From Thereva unica (Eukaryota; Arthropoda; Insecta; Diptera; Therevidae): 64,000 nucleotides of DNA. The stretch's first letter is position 1. The number at the start of each line of letters is the position of its first letter. Both the position numbers and the translations under genes were made by a program. The DNA lies in contig OX465282.1 in the NCBI GenBank assembly GCA_949987705.1, forward strand, positions 37,722,039-37,786,038, read 5' to 3'. Below the pieces are notes generated by a model, which saw only the letters and a program-made list of their open reading frames with translations, searched no databases and was not told where the DNA came from. Positions 33,447 through 45,067 of this stretch are shown here, one piece after another.

Positions 33447-34240
33447 TTAGTTGCTCAAACTGAGTTGTGTTGGCAGTGAATCGCAGCGTGTGTGAGGCAG
33501 TTGGCAAACTGATTTGACAGTTGGGGTTTCAGTTGGCATAAATTAAAATCTTTTAATTTTATGGGGGCGGGGCCAAGAGTTTGGGAAACTATACCTTTTC
33601 AACTTCAAATTGAGACTAAACAATTTCAAATTGAGACTAAACAATTTCAAATTGGGACTAAACAATATAAAATTGCGAACAAACAATTTCAAATTGGGAT
33701 TAAACAATTTCAAATTGGGAATAAACAATTTCAAATTGGGACCGAAAAATTTGAAGTAATAAATGAACAACTATTAGTAAAAATTAAAGTATTAATTAAA
33801 GATAAACAACATAAAAACATTATTTAAAAACGAACATCCACCATATTTAATGCATCGAGTATGAACCTTTGAACATGGGCAGTTTTGTGCAATTCACAAC
33901 AGTTTGATTTCTTATATCATTACAAACCATAGTAGTAACCGTTGTAAATGATATTCGGCTTGAGTCATATTAGCCTTTTAACTTTATTTTCCTCGCTGTT
34001 CGCTCTTTGTGGATTCTTATACATGTAAATAACCTACCATCTAAAGTTAAAGAAACAAAAATTTTGATATTTTTAATTTACTCCCTAACTTAATTCGAAA
34101 TTGTTTAGTCCCAATTTGACATTGTTTAGTCCCAATTTGAAATTGTTTATGCTCAATTTGAAATTGTTTAGTCCCAATTTGAAATTGTTTAGTCCCAATT
34201 TGAAGTTGAAAAGGTATAGTTGCTCAAACTGAGTTGTGTA
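33447..34240. repeat. Inverted arms of a 21-bp minisatellite
   Basis: A 21-bp unit, CAATTTCAAATTGGGACTAAA, is repeated about eight times at 33598-33752. It runs in the opposite direction about five times at 34094-34205. The outer ends match as CTATACCTTTTCAACTTC and its reverse complement, so the whole could fold into a long hairpin. The sequence GTTGCTCAAACTGAGTTGTGT flanks the structure as a direct repeat (about 33449 and 34219). The unit is seven codons long, so both strands give heptad-like peptides, but I see no reason to call them genes. Confidence 0.8.
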
Positions 34241-34454
34241 AAGAGTTGGTGTTTCGCCACAAACGCTTCAACTGAGTTGATAGTTCAACTGGCAGTTATA
34301 TTCCCCCCAGCGAATGGCTTAACGAAATTTGTTGTGAGCACACACTAAGAGCGACGGCGACACAAATTAAAAAACACACACCGGAATTACCATCTTGCCT
34401 AGCCGAATATGCTGCACACACACACAGGAGCACATTCTTTTCTTCTGTTACTCA

Positions 34455-34815
34455 GGCACAATATTGTCAAACCATTAATTTCTTCGTTCGTGGGTTTCGT
34501 ATCCTACAGCGTTTGATGTTGATTCCTTGATTACTGTCTTCAAGTTATTCCATTTATCTTCTATGCCTTTGACGTTGGTACTATATTTGCACTTCTCGCT
34601 GTTCTATTTATTTCCTTTAAATATACTTCTTTTAACGACTTCACGTTAAATTTTCTTTCGCTGCAGTTTCTTCTTTCCTATAATGAAGATATTCGGGCTC
34701 TGATCCTCGTTCCAATCATATAATGGTCAGGGCCGATGTTGCCAGCCCGTCTGCAGTATGCGGAATATAGCGTCCCACACTTGCTACTACCGTCGTTAAT
34801 TGGTTATCCAGCGGT
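34455..34815 (-). pseudogene. RTE-type LINE endonuclease fragment
   Basis: The minus strand encodes scattered words such as GPDHYMIGTRIRARIS, matching the end of an RTE endonuclease domain (consensus GSDHYLV.AKIRARI), and then KFNVKSLKE. Upstream, CTACTACCGTCGTTAATTGG (plus strand, about 34779) is the leader sequence also found at 43391 and 43724. The rest of the endonuclease is missing, so the copy is internally deleted and full of stops. Confidence 0.65.
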
Positions 34816-34904
34816 TCTTTTGCCCACCAACAATAACTATACATATATATACATTTTTTAAATTTTTCTATACTATTATGATAAGTTTTGCAACCAGTCC
34901 AGCA

Positions 34905-35205
34905 AGACCAAGCTCAACCTCGGTAGTCTATCATCCCAGAGGACCCGGGTTCAAATCCCAGCAGCACCACCTACCTTCGCCTTTTCCACTTTCCCACCTA
35001 CATAACTGTCTTCGGTTGGTTTCTGAGATTCAACTCGTTTCAGTAGGCATAACACTCCTGCGAGTTGTTTCTCGATGCCCCGATGTCGAAGTCGGGACAG
35101 TAATGGTTGGGAGTTTGTGGACTAAAAACTATCGCGGGTAGGTTGTGGCAGTTGCTTCCTTCCCGACTAGAGCTGCTGTTGAACATTACACCCTGTACGA
35201 AGAAA
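34905..35205 (+). mobile_element. tRNA-derived SINE, copy 2
   Basis: The head reads CCTCGGTAGTCTA then, after a deletion relative to copy 1, CCCGGGTTCAAATCCCAGCA (B-box GGTTCAAATCC). The body shares GAGATTCAACTCGTTTCAG, GCATAACACTCC, GCCCCGATGTCGAAGTCG and AGAGCTGCTGTTGAA with copy 1. The orientation is opposite to copy 1. Confidence 0.8.
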
Positions 35206-35359
35206 ATAGAAGTCGAAACTATAAAGGGCCTTTCCTGAGGTTCTAGTCTTCCACATAAAAAACACACTGCAATTCAATGTTTTATGTTTTTTCTATTGAT
35301 TTTTTTTCTTCAAGTGGTTGAATAATAAAATTTCCCACTAAAATATAAATCAACACGCA

Positions 35360-36673
35360 CTACATACAAACCGACAATGACATGAGATAGTGCTTCGTTT
35401 TTAACGCATTAAATTCGACAAGGTTTTTGAGGCCCCAATCAAGAATTAGTTCGATGTCCCTGTTGATTGAATTGGACATGAGTTCACGATCATGCAGACA
35501 AGGTCTGGGGCGTGTTTGTATCACAGTATCGAGTACCTCCTTGAGTGAACGGACAGATAGGAAGGTGTTAATCCAGTTATTTAGAACAAAGTCCATACCA
35601 ATACCTTGAAGTTTAGTTAACAGAGTGGGATGCCTTAATCTATCGAAAGCCTTGGAGATATCTAGAGCATCCAGGCCAGATTCTTCCAATCGGTGTTTAC
35701 TTTAGTTAGTTGAGATGCTTAGTTAGGCAAACAAGAAGGTCGCCAGTAAATCTTTTTGGTCTAAAGTCGTACTGTTTGTGGTCTAATATTTGGTAACGTT
35801 GCTATTGGTTGGTAGTTAGCGGAGTCACTAGCGTCACCTTTTTTCGATATAGGCTAAACATGGGCCAGTTTCCAGGAGTCATGATAGATTCCGGAGAAGT
35901 ATGATAAGGCGAAAAGCAATAGTTTAGTCAAGGATGAGGCACATTTTTCAAGAACCACAGGGGGAATATTGTCGGGCCAGTGGATTTATTGGAGTCTAGC
36001 TCTTTGAAACACCTATCCAATTCACGCGTCCTGAAGAAAACTCTGTCCATTGAGTGGGTAGAACACTTGACGGCAGGAGCTGCATGTCAGCATCAGCTAA
36101 GGAAAATTTACGGCAAACAGAGCTGCAAATAAGTTGGCCTTGGGTTTGCTGTTATCACCAAGGATCATAAGTTTTTACCTCTCCGCCTGTCATCTAATAA
36201 TTCTTTGACTTTCCTGATGGGTTTTATAGGAATTTACCAACCTGATGTACTCACGTCTAGATGATTCATTCGGAGAATGTCTATACTCATTGTAGGCAGC
36301 TTCTTTGATTTTAATTGCGTTCAGTCATTCCCGATTAAACCATCCATGCAGCCTAGGCTTTATGGATTTGGAGGAATGAGGAATGAATATATGCATTCCA
36401 GCCAATATAATTTTGGTAATACAGAGGGCGGCAAAATTGACATCGCGGTTCTGGAAACAGATATCTGAGTGAGCAGCTTGACAAAAAACGAATCAGCCCC
36501 CACCAGTTGGCTTTCGCATAATGCCAAGCAGTTCTCCTAGGAGCTGGTGTAGTTAGGCTAGGAGATCGACATTGGCAGTGTGCGCTGACTAAACAGTGAT
36601 CTGGATTGCCTAGAGGGGAATCGACTTCATCGGAGTATCTTGTTGGGTGGGAGGTAAGAAAAGATTTACTCAC
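35360..36673 (-). pseudogene. CR1/L2/Jockey-group LINE pseudogene
   Basis: Reading on the minus strand from about 36673, the tail of an endonuclease domain (SPLGNPDHCLVS) comes first, then PAPRRTAWHYAKANW. A linker follows with RLHGWFNRECLNAIKIKEAA. Reverse-transcriptase words come next in several frames: NKSTGPDNIPPVVL, SGIYHDSWKLA and PISKKGDASD. The clearest part is LDISKAFDRLRHPTLLTKLQ (35360-35689), ending FNALKTK. The catalytic YADD block and both termini are missing, and many stops interrupt it. Family assignment beyond this group is uncertain. Confidence 0.8.
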
Positions 36674-39600
36674 GTACCCTCTAGACCCCTAACTTCTCCC
36701 CCTTTCCCTTTCTCTTCAATCCTTCAAGCTGACTACTAGACATTGCACCATGACTTAAACGACATGACTGACTAGTGGTACCAAGGTTGCTCCTCAGCTT
36801 GACCATGTCACATAAAAAAACACAAATGTCGCAAAATCGACAATTATAAAACATTAAATAACAAATAACCACCGCATATGGGATCTAGTGAATATTCTAT
36901 GACTTCCAAATATTTGGTTTTCTCCTCGACACTTGAACATGAAAATTCACAGCCAAAAAGGAAAAAACTCACATCTCTGTAATTAATCCTTAACTAGATA
37001 CAAAGCAACCCCACTTGCCATTGTTTCATCCAACATGCTCAATAAAGATTGAAAAACTGAAACTGAATTGATTCCTTGATTATCAAACAATCCTCCCTTT
37101 TCGCAAATAAATGCAACAAGAAAAATAACTGCCCTTGTTGCTCTTATTTCAGTGTGCACGTTATAAAGCTTCTCCCATTGAGTGACATACCATTGTGTGA
37201 CCGCATGTGTTGGGACTATTTGTTGAAACCTGTCGACCAAATGAACCGAATAATACATCAAACACCCCTAAAAAGGGGGTGACAAATTCAGTCGCTTGAT
37301 TACTTTGCTCTACTCCGGCACCCCAGCCAAGGGGAATGTGCGGTTGAGTTTCATCGTTCGTCTTGGATTTGTTTTAACACGGTGCTTTTGTAAAAATGGA
37401 ATTATTTAATCACATCCAAACCGAAACGTGCTTATTTTCTAATGGAATCCAACGGTGTGGCGAACGCTGAAGACCTCTGACAGACTTAGGTAGTTGTTAA
37501 TTAAAAAATGTCTCGCTGTTATTTGCCACTGGTTATGCGAAATCCTTTCATGTTCCTGGGAAACGAGAAAGGTAAAATTCAAGTTGTTGCCGCGGAATGG
37601 GAAATGGTTCAAGCAGTAAAGCAAATGGGTTTAAATGGGTAAAATAGAGGTCAGAGATACGTGATGCTACACAAGGATTAACAAAATGAAACTTAACAAA
37701 TAACATCGAAACCAGGGCAGGAAGTAACTGGCTTGCTATCGAGGTTTGTTTTTAAATTTTGTTGTAGGCGGCATATCTACGAGTACCACTTTACCATGGT
37801 TCACCATTACGGAAAATAACAATTCTGAGAAATAGAAATTAAGGTAAACGCTAAATTTTTCGGTAGATACCAACCGCACTTTAAGAATTATAAAGGAACA
37901 TAGTAAAAAACGACGTGGTGGCCTAGTATAGGTTTGTGCCCAATGCATACGCAAAAAATCTTTTAGATTTTTCTTCACTTCAAATATTGGTAATAGATTT
38001 TTTAGTGGAAAAAGATAAAACGACAAACGACAAAAATAAAAAAATTGATAACATTTTGACTGACCAAAACTAACTGGGATACATTCTTAAATAATCACTC
38101 TATAATACTACAAATGAACAATGGCGAGATAGTAACATAATTGGCTGGTAACACGCGCTAAACCTCCCCCTCTCTGACGCAAAGTCAACTCGAGAAACAA
38201 TTGCGCTCGAAATATCAACAACATATTGCGCTTGTTTTGTGTTATTTATATGTATTAAGAAGCGTGGCATTTTAGTATGGAGGAATAAGCGACAGGCATG
38301 TATTTTCAAAAATTTGTTAATAAATTAAAATACTTTTGTAGCATATAAGACGTTTTTCCAACGTTTTTTGACCCCCACAAACTGTAATTTCAAGCTTTTC
38401 AAAAAAAGTTCCGCAAAGTTCCACTTTATATCAATTTTTTTAGACACAATACACATTAGTGATTTTAAAAAATCTCTAAAGCGGTCCCCATAGTTCCCCC
38501 TTTTTTAAACAGACCCTTTTTTCTAGGTCGTGACGCCTCACTCCCGCAAGTCATCAACCCCTATATTTTTGAAAGTGTAGGAAACATTTGAAAAAAAAAA
38601 AACTTGTTCCTATAAGCTTGAAATTAGACCATTTTGTTCATTCCTTACAGAATTTGAAAAAAAATTGACAGGCGTTTTCGATAAGCACAAGTACCTGACA
38701 GGTAAAGCTGTATTATGTATAAATTAAAATAAACTTTATTCTGTCAAGTTGAAATTTATAGAAATTGTTCTAGTTTTTATTCAAATAAAATAAATTTCGG
38801 CTTACCCTCATAATTATATTATAGATGAATGAAGATCCCTTCTAGCACTAAGATATGTTGATTTTCTATTGGATGTATACACATTGTCAAACTTAGAACT
38901 AAATAAATTGAAAAAAAAAATTATAGACGTGTTCCTTTAAACGATTTAAAGTAAGTTGGTACAATGACTGGCGGTTCTGACTAACATAAGTCCTTGACAG
39001 GCCAGGGGAAAGATGCTATGGGAGTGTGAGTGAGAGGCGTAACGTAAACGCAGTCAGTTTATTTCTCTTGTTAGCAAACTTTTGTCATGCCAACATGGAA
39101 CACTCACATCGACTCACTCAAATGACTTTGCAATAACAACTGCGCATCCAAACTGGCTGAAACTTTGGTGGATAACTGTCAAAAGATGCACAACTTCATT
39201 CACTAGCTTTTATATGGGAGTACTGCCATCTTCACGTTGAGGACAGAAACTTTTCAGACCACCCTCGTACTTTTCCCTGGATTTTCCGCAATTGAAAAAT
39301 TAGATTACTTGGAACATCTTCCTTCACACTTCAAGGATCCAGTATAAGAATCCGCTGAAAGAGCTGAATACAAAATTTACAATTTAAAATTTTGTTCTGT
39401 TGCATAATTATAAGTCCACCAGTCTATGTGAAGGTTTTGTAGAGTTAACACAAGTTGTACACCGTGTAAATTGAGTCTAGTGTTTTTAAAATAAAATTTT
39501 TGAAAATTCCAAGTGGAAAATGTTATATTACCCGGGCTCCCCGACCTCAGTTCAGTAATTTTTAGTTCAATCCACATAGTGGTTTCACTGACATTTCGTT
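36674..39600. other. No gene recognised
   Basis: Nearly 3 kb without a supported gene. Short frames on both strands (for example around 37000-37280 and 38100-38310) show no domain or splice-site context that I trust. No transposon ends were identified. Confidence 0.4.
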
Positions 39601-39625
39601 TTAAAGTTCATTTCGCCAATCGAAC

Positions 39626-40130
39626 TTGCGCTGTTCGGCCGGTGAAGCCAGGGTATTAGTGAATTTGAAAAAGATTATTAATTTGAAATCTGAAGGAATT
39701 GGTGTTAGGGAAATCTCTCGGAGAATTTATCGAAGTCATGAAGTGGTATCCACTTTTTTGCGTCATTTTACTCAGTACGGTTGCGTAAAAGGATTGGAAA
39801 GAATGAAAAATGTATCCGATTGCGATGAAAGCAGAGTTTCTAAAGCAGTAAGCAACTCTACTGAGAGCTGCATTGAACTTCTTGCGCTTTGTTCCATAAA
39901 TATAAATGTCGGCAAACTGTATGGAGGGCTCTTAGTCGTAATCTAACATTCAACGTGCAAGTTGGCAAATTGAACTTTAAAATATCCTCAGTTCACATAC
40001 AATTTACCCAAGAGAATAAAGCAAACCAAATGGACTCGAACTGAAGTTGAACGTAATCAACTGGAATAGTAGAATGCAATTCCAGTGGGCATTTGCACTT
40101 CTGACTTCTGGCGAAAAAGAAACAACTAAG
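39626..40130 (+). pseudogene. Tc1-like transposase N-terminal pseudogene
   Basis: The translation INLKSEGIGVREISRRI, then RSHEVVSTFLRH, GCVKGLER and VSDCDESRVSKAVSNSTES is the paired-type helix-turn-helix region of a Tc1-family transposase, which binds the transposon ends. The frame shifts near 39880. Further words (CKLYGGLLVVI in one frame, VWRALSRNP-like in another) continue the pattern to about 40050. The DDE catalytic domain is absent. The BEL/Pao pseudogene follows directly. Confidence 0.75.
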
Positions 40131-40136
40131 TTTCCA

Positions 40137-42861
40137 TCTTTGCAGATATATAGGTTCACCAGGGTAATTTTTGGGGTGAATTGTAGCCTTTCCTGCTAAA
40201 TGCGGTTATAAGAAAGCACCTTGGCGAAAGTACAGGCCGATTTATAGAAACTATTCAAAGTCATTTGTACATGGATGATTTAGTTGTTTCTCTATCTTCA
40301 TTAGAGCTGGAAGAAGCCTTATACTATGAAGCAAAACACACGCTAGCAGGAGCATCGATGAATCTACGGAAGTGGAATTCAAACCATGAATTCCTTCGAC
40401 GATTATTCCAAAGAAAGGGCGAAAGCAGTGATTTACACTTGGTGCAGAAGGTGCTTGGAATTAAATGGAACCTAATATTTGATTCTATCCAGGTTGACTT
40501 AAAAACAGTCTTGTCATTAGTCGACCGAAGTTTACCACCAACGAAAAGAAACGTTCTGAAGATTATGGCAACAATTTTTGACCCTCTAGGTATGTTATCC
40601 CCTTTTATATTGAGGATAAAATTACTTTTACAAGACTTCTGGAAAATTAAACCCGCATGGGATGACATCCTACCTATTGCTGTTAGTTCAACTTGGCAAA
40701 AGTGGTGTGCTGAGATCCCACACTTGGTAGAGTTAAGTATTCCGAGATGTGTGTTCACCTGTGAATCAATCGATGTACAATTACACATATTTTCTGATGC
40801 CAGTCCTAGGGCTTATGGTGCAGTAGCGTATGTAAGAAGCACACACTCAAATGGAACTGTTGCGGTGAATTTTTTGTGCTCTAGAACCAGGGTAGCACCT
40901 CTTAAGTCAGATAAAGGAACTGCTTTATCATTACCAAAGCTAGAATTAACGGCTGCTCTTATAACTGCCCGAATGAAGTCGTTCCTAACTAACAGTACGT
41001 CGTTCAAATTCTTGTCAACTCATTGTTGGACCGATTCATGCATAACGTTGTGCTGGATAAATAACGAACATAAGAAATGGCAACCTTACATAACGAATAG
41101 AGTAGAGGAGATCAAATCGCTTTCAAGCGGCGAGGAATGGAAGTATGTATGGAGCAAGGGCAATCCTGCCGATCTACTAACGAGAGGCATTTTAGCGAAG
41201 CAACTAGTGAGCAATCCGATGTGGTTATTAGGACCTAGTTGGTTACTGGAACCTCAACAAAAGTGGCTTCGCAAGGAAGCACATGTTGACAATGTATTAG
41301 TCGTGCGACAGACAGCGACGCAAGAGCCTATTTTCAATTTGGAAAGCTATATAAGATTAATTAGAATAACGAGTTATATTTTAGATTTGTCAGAAATTCT
41401 AGGTATCCAACCGAACGTTTGACAGAAACTTTCACAGCGATCGAACTGGAACAGTCAAGAAACTATTGGATTAAAAATGAGCAGCAGCGCTGGTTCTCAA
41501 AAGAGATGTCCTGCATTCGTAAAGGGAAGCTGATAGAACGTCAATCTACCTTATGGAAGTTATGCCCTTCACTCGATGATAAGGGTCGTCTAAGACTTGG
41601 GGGAGGTTGCAAGAAATCGGTGATGCACTAATAGCTCACCTTCTGATTTTACCCAAGAATTCATATCTCACTTTCTTGATAGCGAAACATGCTCATAGTG
41701 AAACTCATCATGCTGGACCTAACGTTATGCTTACTTACTTACGAGAGAACTTCTGGATTCCAAGTGGAAGGCAGCTAGTAAGAAAGGTCATAAAAAGATG
41801 CATAATTTGCCAACGACTTTTCGGGAAATCCGCCTCGCAGCCATTCACACCGTTGCCTAAGGACCGCTTGCAAGGAGCTAGGTCTTTCGAAGTAACTGGG
41901 ATGGATTTTGCTGGGCCCCTATTTGTCAAGGCCGACGGAATGAAAAAAACTTACCTGCTATTGTTTATGTGTGCCTGCATTCGCGCGGAGCTTGTAGAAA
42001 GTCTCACGACTGCATCCTGTTTAAATGCTTTAAGGAAATTCATCGCTAGGAGAGGTACTCCAAGAATAATATACTCGGATAATGCCAAAACGTTCAAACG
42101 AGCCGACTATGAAATTCAGAAACTAAATGCCAGGGAATTGACATCATTCGCAGCAGCAAAGAACATACCTTGGAAATTTATAGTAGAGAGAGCCCCATGG
42201 TGGGGTGGATGGTGGGAACGATTGATCCGTATCATAAAAAATTCACTGAAGGCCACAATAGGACGTGAAAAAGCTTCGAACAGTTAGAGACTCTTCTTGT
42301 TGAAGTTGAAGCAATTGTCAAAAACGCGACCATTAACCTACGTTTCATCCGATCCTGCGGACTTATCACCACTTTGCCCGATTGATTTTCTCTTAGGAAA
42401 ATTCACGAATGTTAAAGGAATTTTTGATAACGATTTGGAGTTAAAACAACTAAACAAAGAGGACCTTAATGAACTGTGGGTCATCAGGCAGAGACTTTTA
42501 AGAAAATTTTTGGAACCGTTGGACGTCCGAATATCTCCATCAGCTAAGAATCGCTCATGAGTTTCATCCGAAAAATTCGTCTAGTATAAAAGTAAACGAT
42601 ATCGTTCTGGTCCATGAGCAAAATGTGCCTAGGCTTTTATGGAAACTCAGCAAAATCATAACTCTGTTCCCAGGACGGGATGGCAGAGTGCGAGCGTGTG
42701 AAATTCAGATGCCTTCAGGAAAGTTATTGAGGCGAGCTATCCAGGTAATTTACCCACTCGAGATACATGAAGATTATAAATCGCCCGGGGAGGATGTTAA
42801 AAAATGTCACACCACTCAGCTAGCGTACTATAGCTGTCGTCATAGCAACCAGACAAATTAA
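40137..42861 (+). pseudogene. pol: 5'-truncated BEL/Pao polyprotein pseudogene
   Basis: This covers the back half of a BEL/Pao pol in several frames. Reverse transcriptase from TRVIFGVNCSPFLLNAVI to YMDDLVVS (40265) leads into RNase H (FSDASPRAYGAVAYVRS, LPKLELTAALI, CWTDSCITLCW) in a 385-residue frame. The integrase has a His/Cys zinc region (41607-41820), the catalytic words GMDFAGPL and YSDNAKTF, and WWGGWWERL. Short C-terminal frames run to 42861. Breaks fall near 40250, 41420, 41620, 42290 and 42560. It has no gag, protease or LTRs. It differs strongly from the intact element at 9065, so it is another, older lineage. Confidence 0.9.
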
Positions 42862-43046
42862 ATTGGAAAAAGATTCTATTGTTTTATTTTCAGTTCTCAT
42901 TAAAACTTATAACGATACGGTCGAATAACTATTTTAAATCGTTTAGTCCGGGGCTTTATTTTAGATTGAACGAACTATTTTATTTCAGGAGTTATAATAC
43001 CTTCTTTCTTCTTCCATTTTCTCTTTGGTAGGAGCATGAACATTTA
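42862..43046. other. No gene recognised
   Basis: AT-rich sequence between the BEL/Pao pseudogene and an RTE fragment. No LTR end was found here. Confidence 0.4.
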
Positions 43047-43470
43047 TTATTGAATAGTTGAAGAATTTGCCCTTAAACGAATCTTGCACATTCTTTCATC
43101 TATAGCTTCAAATCCTATGACGAGGTGCTTTATTTCCTTTCGTATATAATATGTTATGATGCTATAAAATATGTTATGTGTTCTTTTGTCAAATATTCCC
43201 TGTCCAGTCCATCTCATCTCCTGGTTGGCCACTACGTCCACTCTGTATTTCGTCAAATCGTCAAAGAATTTTTAGCTTACTGGTTAGGTATAGTGTTCTT
43301 TCATTCCTTGAAAATAAGTGCAAATCGTTAGCCTTGGTACTTTTTCCGGGTCGTCTCCGTGAAATCTGTCCAGTCCGAGTCTCTGCCGTAGGCTCCATAC
43401 CAAAATCTCACACTCACTACTACCGTCGTTAGTTGGTTATCAAGGGGCACCACGTGGAGGTGATGGTTCG
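43047..43470 (-). pseudogene. RTE-type LINE 5' fragment (leader and endonuclease start)
   Basis: At 43047-43256 the minus strand reads MTKYRVDVVANQEMRWTGQG, then EIKHLVIGFEAIDERMCKIR. These are conserved words of the RTE apurinic-like endonuclease that nicks target DNA. Upstream, 43391-43470 is the leader block with CTACTACCGTCGTTAGTTGG and CACCACGTGGAGGTGATG on the plus strand. The copy is short and has frame breaks. Confidence 0.75.
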
Positions 43471-43682
43471 ATTTTGGCGTACTTCTTCTATGGTAGGCCG
43501 CATTCATGTTCTGATTCTGTACATTTCGGATACCAATGTGCCCCTGATCTGGGTTCATTAGTAGTAGTTCCTCGAAATTCCTTATAGTCAATACTTCGTG
43601 CTAATTACTTAATATCTCCCCACTTTTATCCTTGCACATTGTCACTCTAGGCTTAAATTAAATTCTTCAATTCGTTGTTGAG

Positions 43683-43800
43683 TTGCTAGCCCTTCGCTGG
43701 TGGGCGAGAATATAACATCTCAAACTCGCTACTACCGTCGTTAGTTGGTTATCAAGGGGACACCACGTGGAGGTGATGTTTCGATTTTTCCTCCACTATG
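43683..43800 (-). repeat. RTE leader fragment, second copy
   Basis: CTACTACCGTCGTTAGTTGG, TATCAAGGGGACACCACGTGG and AGGTGATGTTTCGATTTT repeat the leader at 43391-43470 in the same orientation. A third, shorter version is near 34779. No open frame adjoins it. Confidence 0.7.
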
Positions 43801-44039
43801 CTTCAAAAATATCCAAGTATTTCCCCCACCCCTCTGGACCAACTAGTTGCTAGCTATTTTTGCAAGACACCATTTTCTGTAGAACCCATCTGTAATGTCA
43901 GCTTTGACAGGGTATCGCCTAGATGTTGACAGCTATTGTCCTGTACAGAGTTCAAACATTCCATGAGAAGATTTTTAAATCGTTTTGCATTTTCGTTGCT
44001 GTAGTCGTCGTCGTTTTTCCAGTATCCGAGTTATGTTGC

Positions 44040-44357
44040 ACAGTGGCATAATGAATTTTAGAACCCACACGATACTCTCCAGTGGTTCGTCGAATGGAAG
44101 AAGAGAGTTCGGAGTTGCCTTCATAGTAGAAAAGAAAATGAAATCACTGATACTGGACTTCAAGCCAGTAAATAATAGAATATGTACGCTTCGGATTAAA
44201 ACAAGACTACATAACATTAGTCTCATAAACATCCATGCGGCCACAGAATATAAGACGAATGAGGAGAAAGATGAATTCTACCAGAAGCTAACAAACGGCA
44301 TCAGATTAATACCGTCAAACGATATTGAAATGGTGCTTGGAGACATGAACGCCAAAG
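44040..44357 (+). pseudogene. RTE LINE, endonuclease half (left piece of a split copy)
   Basis: The frame contains GRREFGVAFIVEKKMKSLIL, then PVNNRICTLRIKTRLHNISL, IHAATE, EEKDEFYQKL and VLGDMNAKV. These are successive blocks of an RTE endonuclease. It breaks off at AAAGTA (44354-44359), where a mariner element begins. The next residues of the same motif appear at 59167 on the far side of the nested stack, in the same frame. The open frame starts further upstream, near 43985, but the first part is not convincing. Confidence 0.85.
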
Positions 44358-44459
44358 TAAAGGGTCCGCCAAATAACTTTTTTTTGAAAAATGCTATAAA
44401 AAAAACTACTAAATATTTTTTCAAATTTCTTTTTTTATTTGAAAGTACAATCCCTCCGG

Positions 44460-44649
44460 TTAATGATGGAAAATAATTTCATTCAAATGGCTGCCTCGGC
44501 TGGCCATGCAGTAGCCTACACGGTCGGTCCAATTTTGTCTGCGTCTTTGATGTCTGCGAAATGTCCAATTATTGAGAACGACGGTGAACTGATGTTGATG
44601 GCGATTCACGCACACTTTCGGCCACAGCAGCAATATTCTCGGGTGTACA
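44460..44649 (-). pseudogene. Mariner transposase remnant, downstream piece
   Basis: This continues the minus-strand transposase broken at 58846. After the duplicated TGTA the frame gives TPENIAAVAESVRESPSTSV, then HRRSQ and a stop, then LDISQTS. After a deletion, MASRGSHLNEIIFHH and a stop at 44460 follow, which resembles the C-terminal end of mariner-type transposases. The whole DDE domain is absent. Confidence 0.75.
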
Positions 44650-45067
44650 AAACTTGTAATTAGTTTTTCCTATTACAAAAAATTATATTTAATAAAATTT
44701 AATAAAAAGATTTTCCTTTAACTCAACTAGGACTTTATTTCACGACGATCAAAACTAAACTGAACATTATTTGGTACATTAAAAATTAAAAGATCTACAC
44801 TTCGGGTTCAAGTTACAAAAATGTGTCTTCGCGAGAAATCAGCATAACGTCGCAGTAATGTGGGAAGAAATCTTGGGTGTCATAAGATAAAGTAATTCTT
44901 ATTAATTAGACGTAACGTGATCAATTCTTGGGTTATAATGTGGGAAGAAATCTTGGGAGTTATAAGATAAATAATTCTTGTTAACTAGCGTAATCAAGAA
45001 GATTACTTGGGAAACGGATGTAGAAGTTATGATTTCTTGAAGGATTTGGTTACTAGGATATATGACT
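44650..45067 (-). repeat. 3' LTR of the gypsy element
   Basis: Element-strand termini are AGTCATAT and ACAAGTTT. It matches 58425-58841 with two differences. Inside, GTGGGAAGAAATCTTGGG with ATAAGATAAA occurs twice, an internal tandem duplication of about 80 bp shared by both LTRs. The end of the env frame runs into this LTR. Confidence 0.95.

Noticed and set aside
33561..33827. A coiled-coil protein of heptad repeats
   Set aside because: The 21-bp minisatellite is open on both strands and recurs inverted at 34094; the frame is a by-product of the repeat length.
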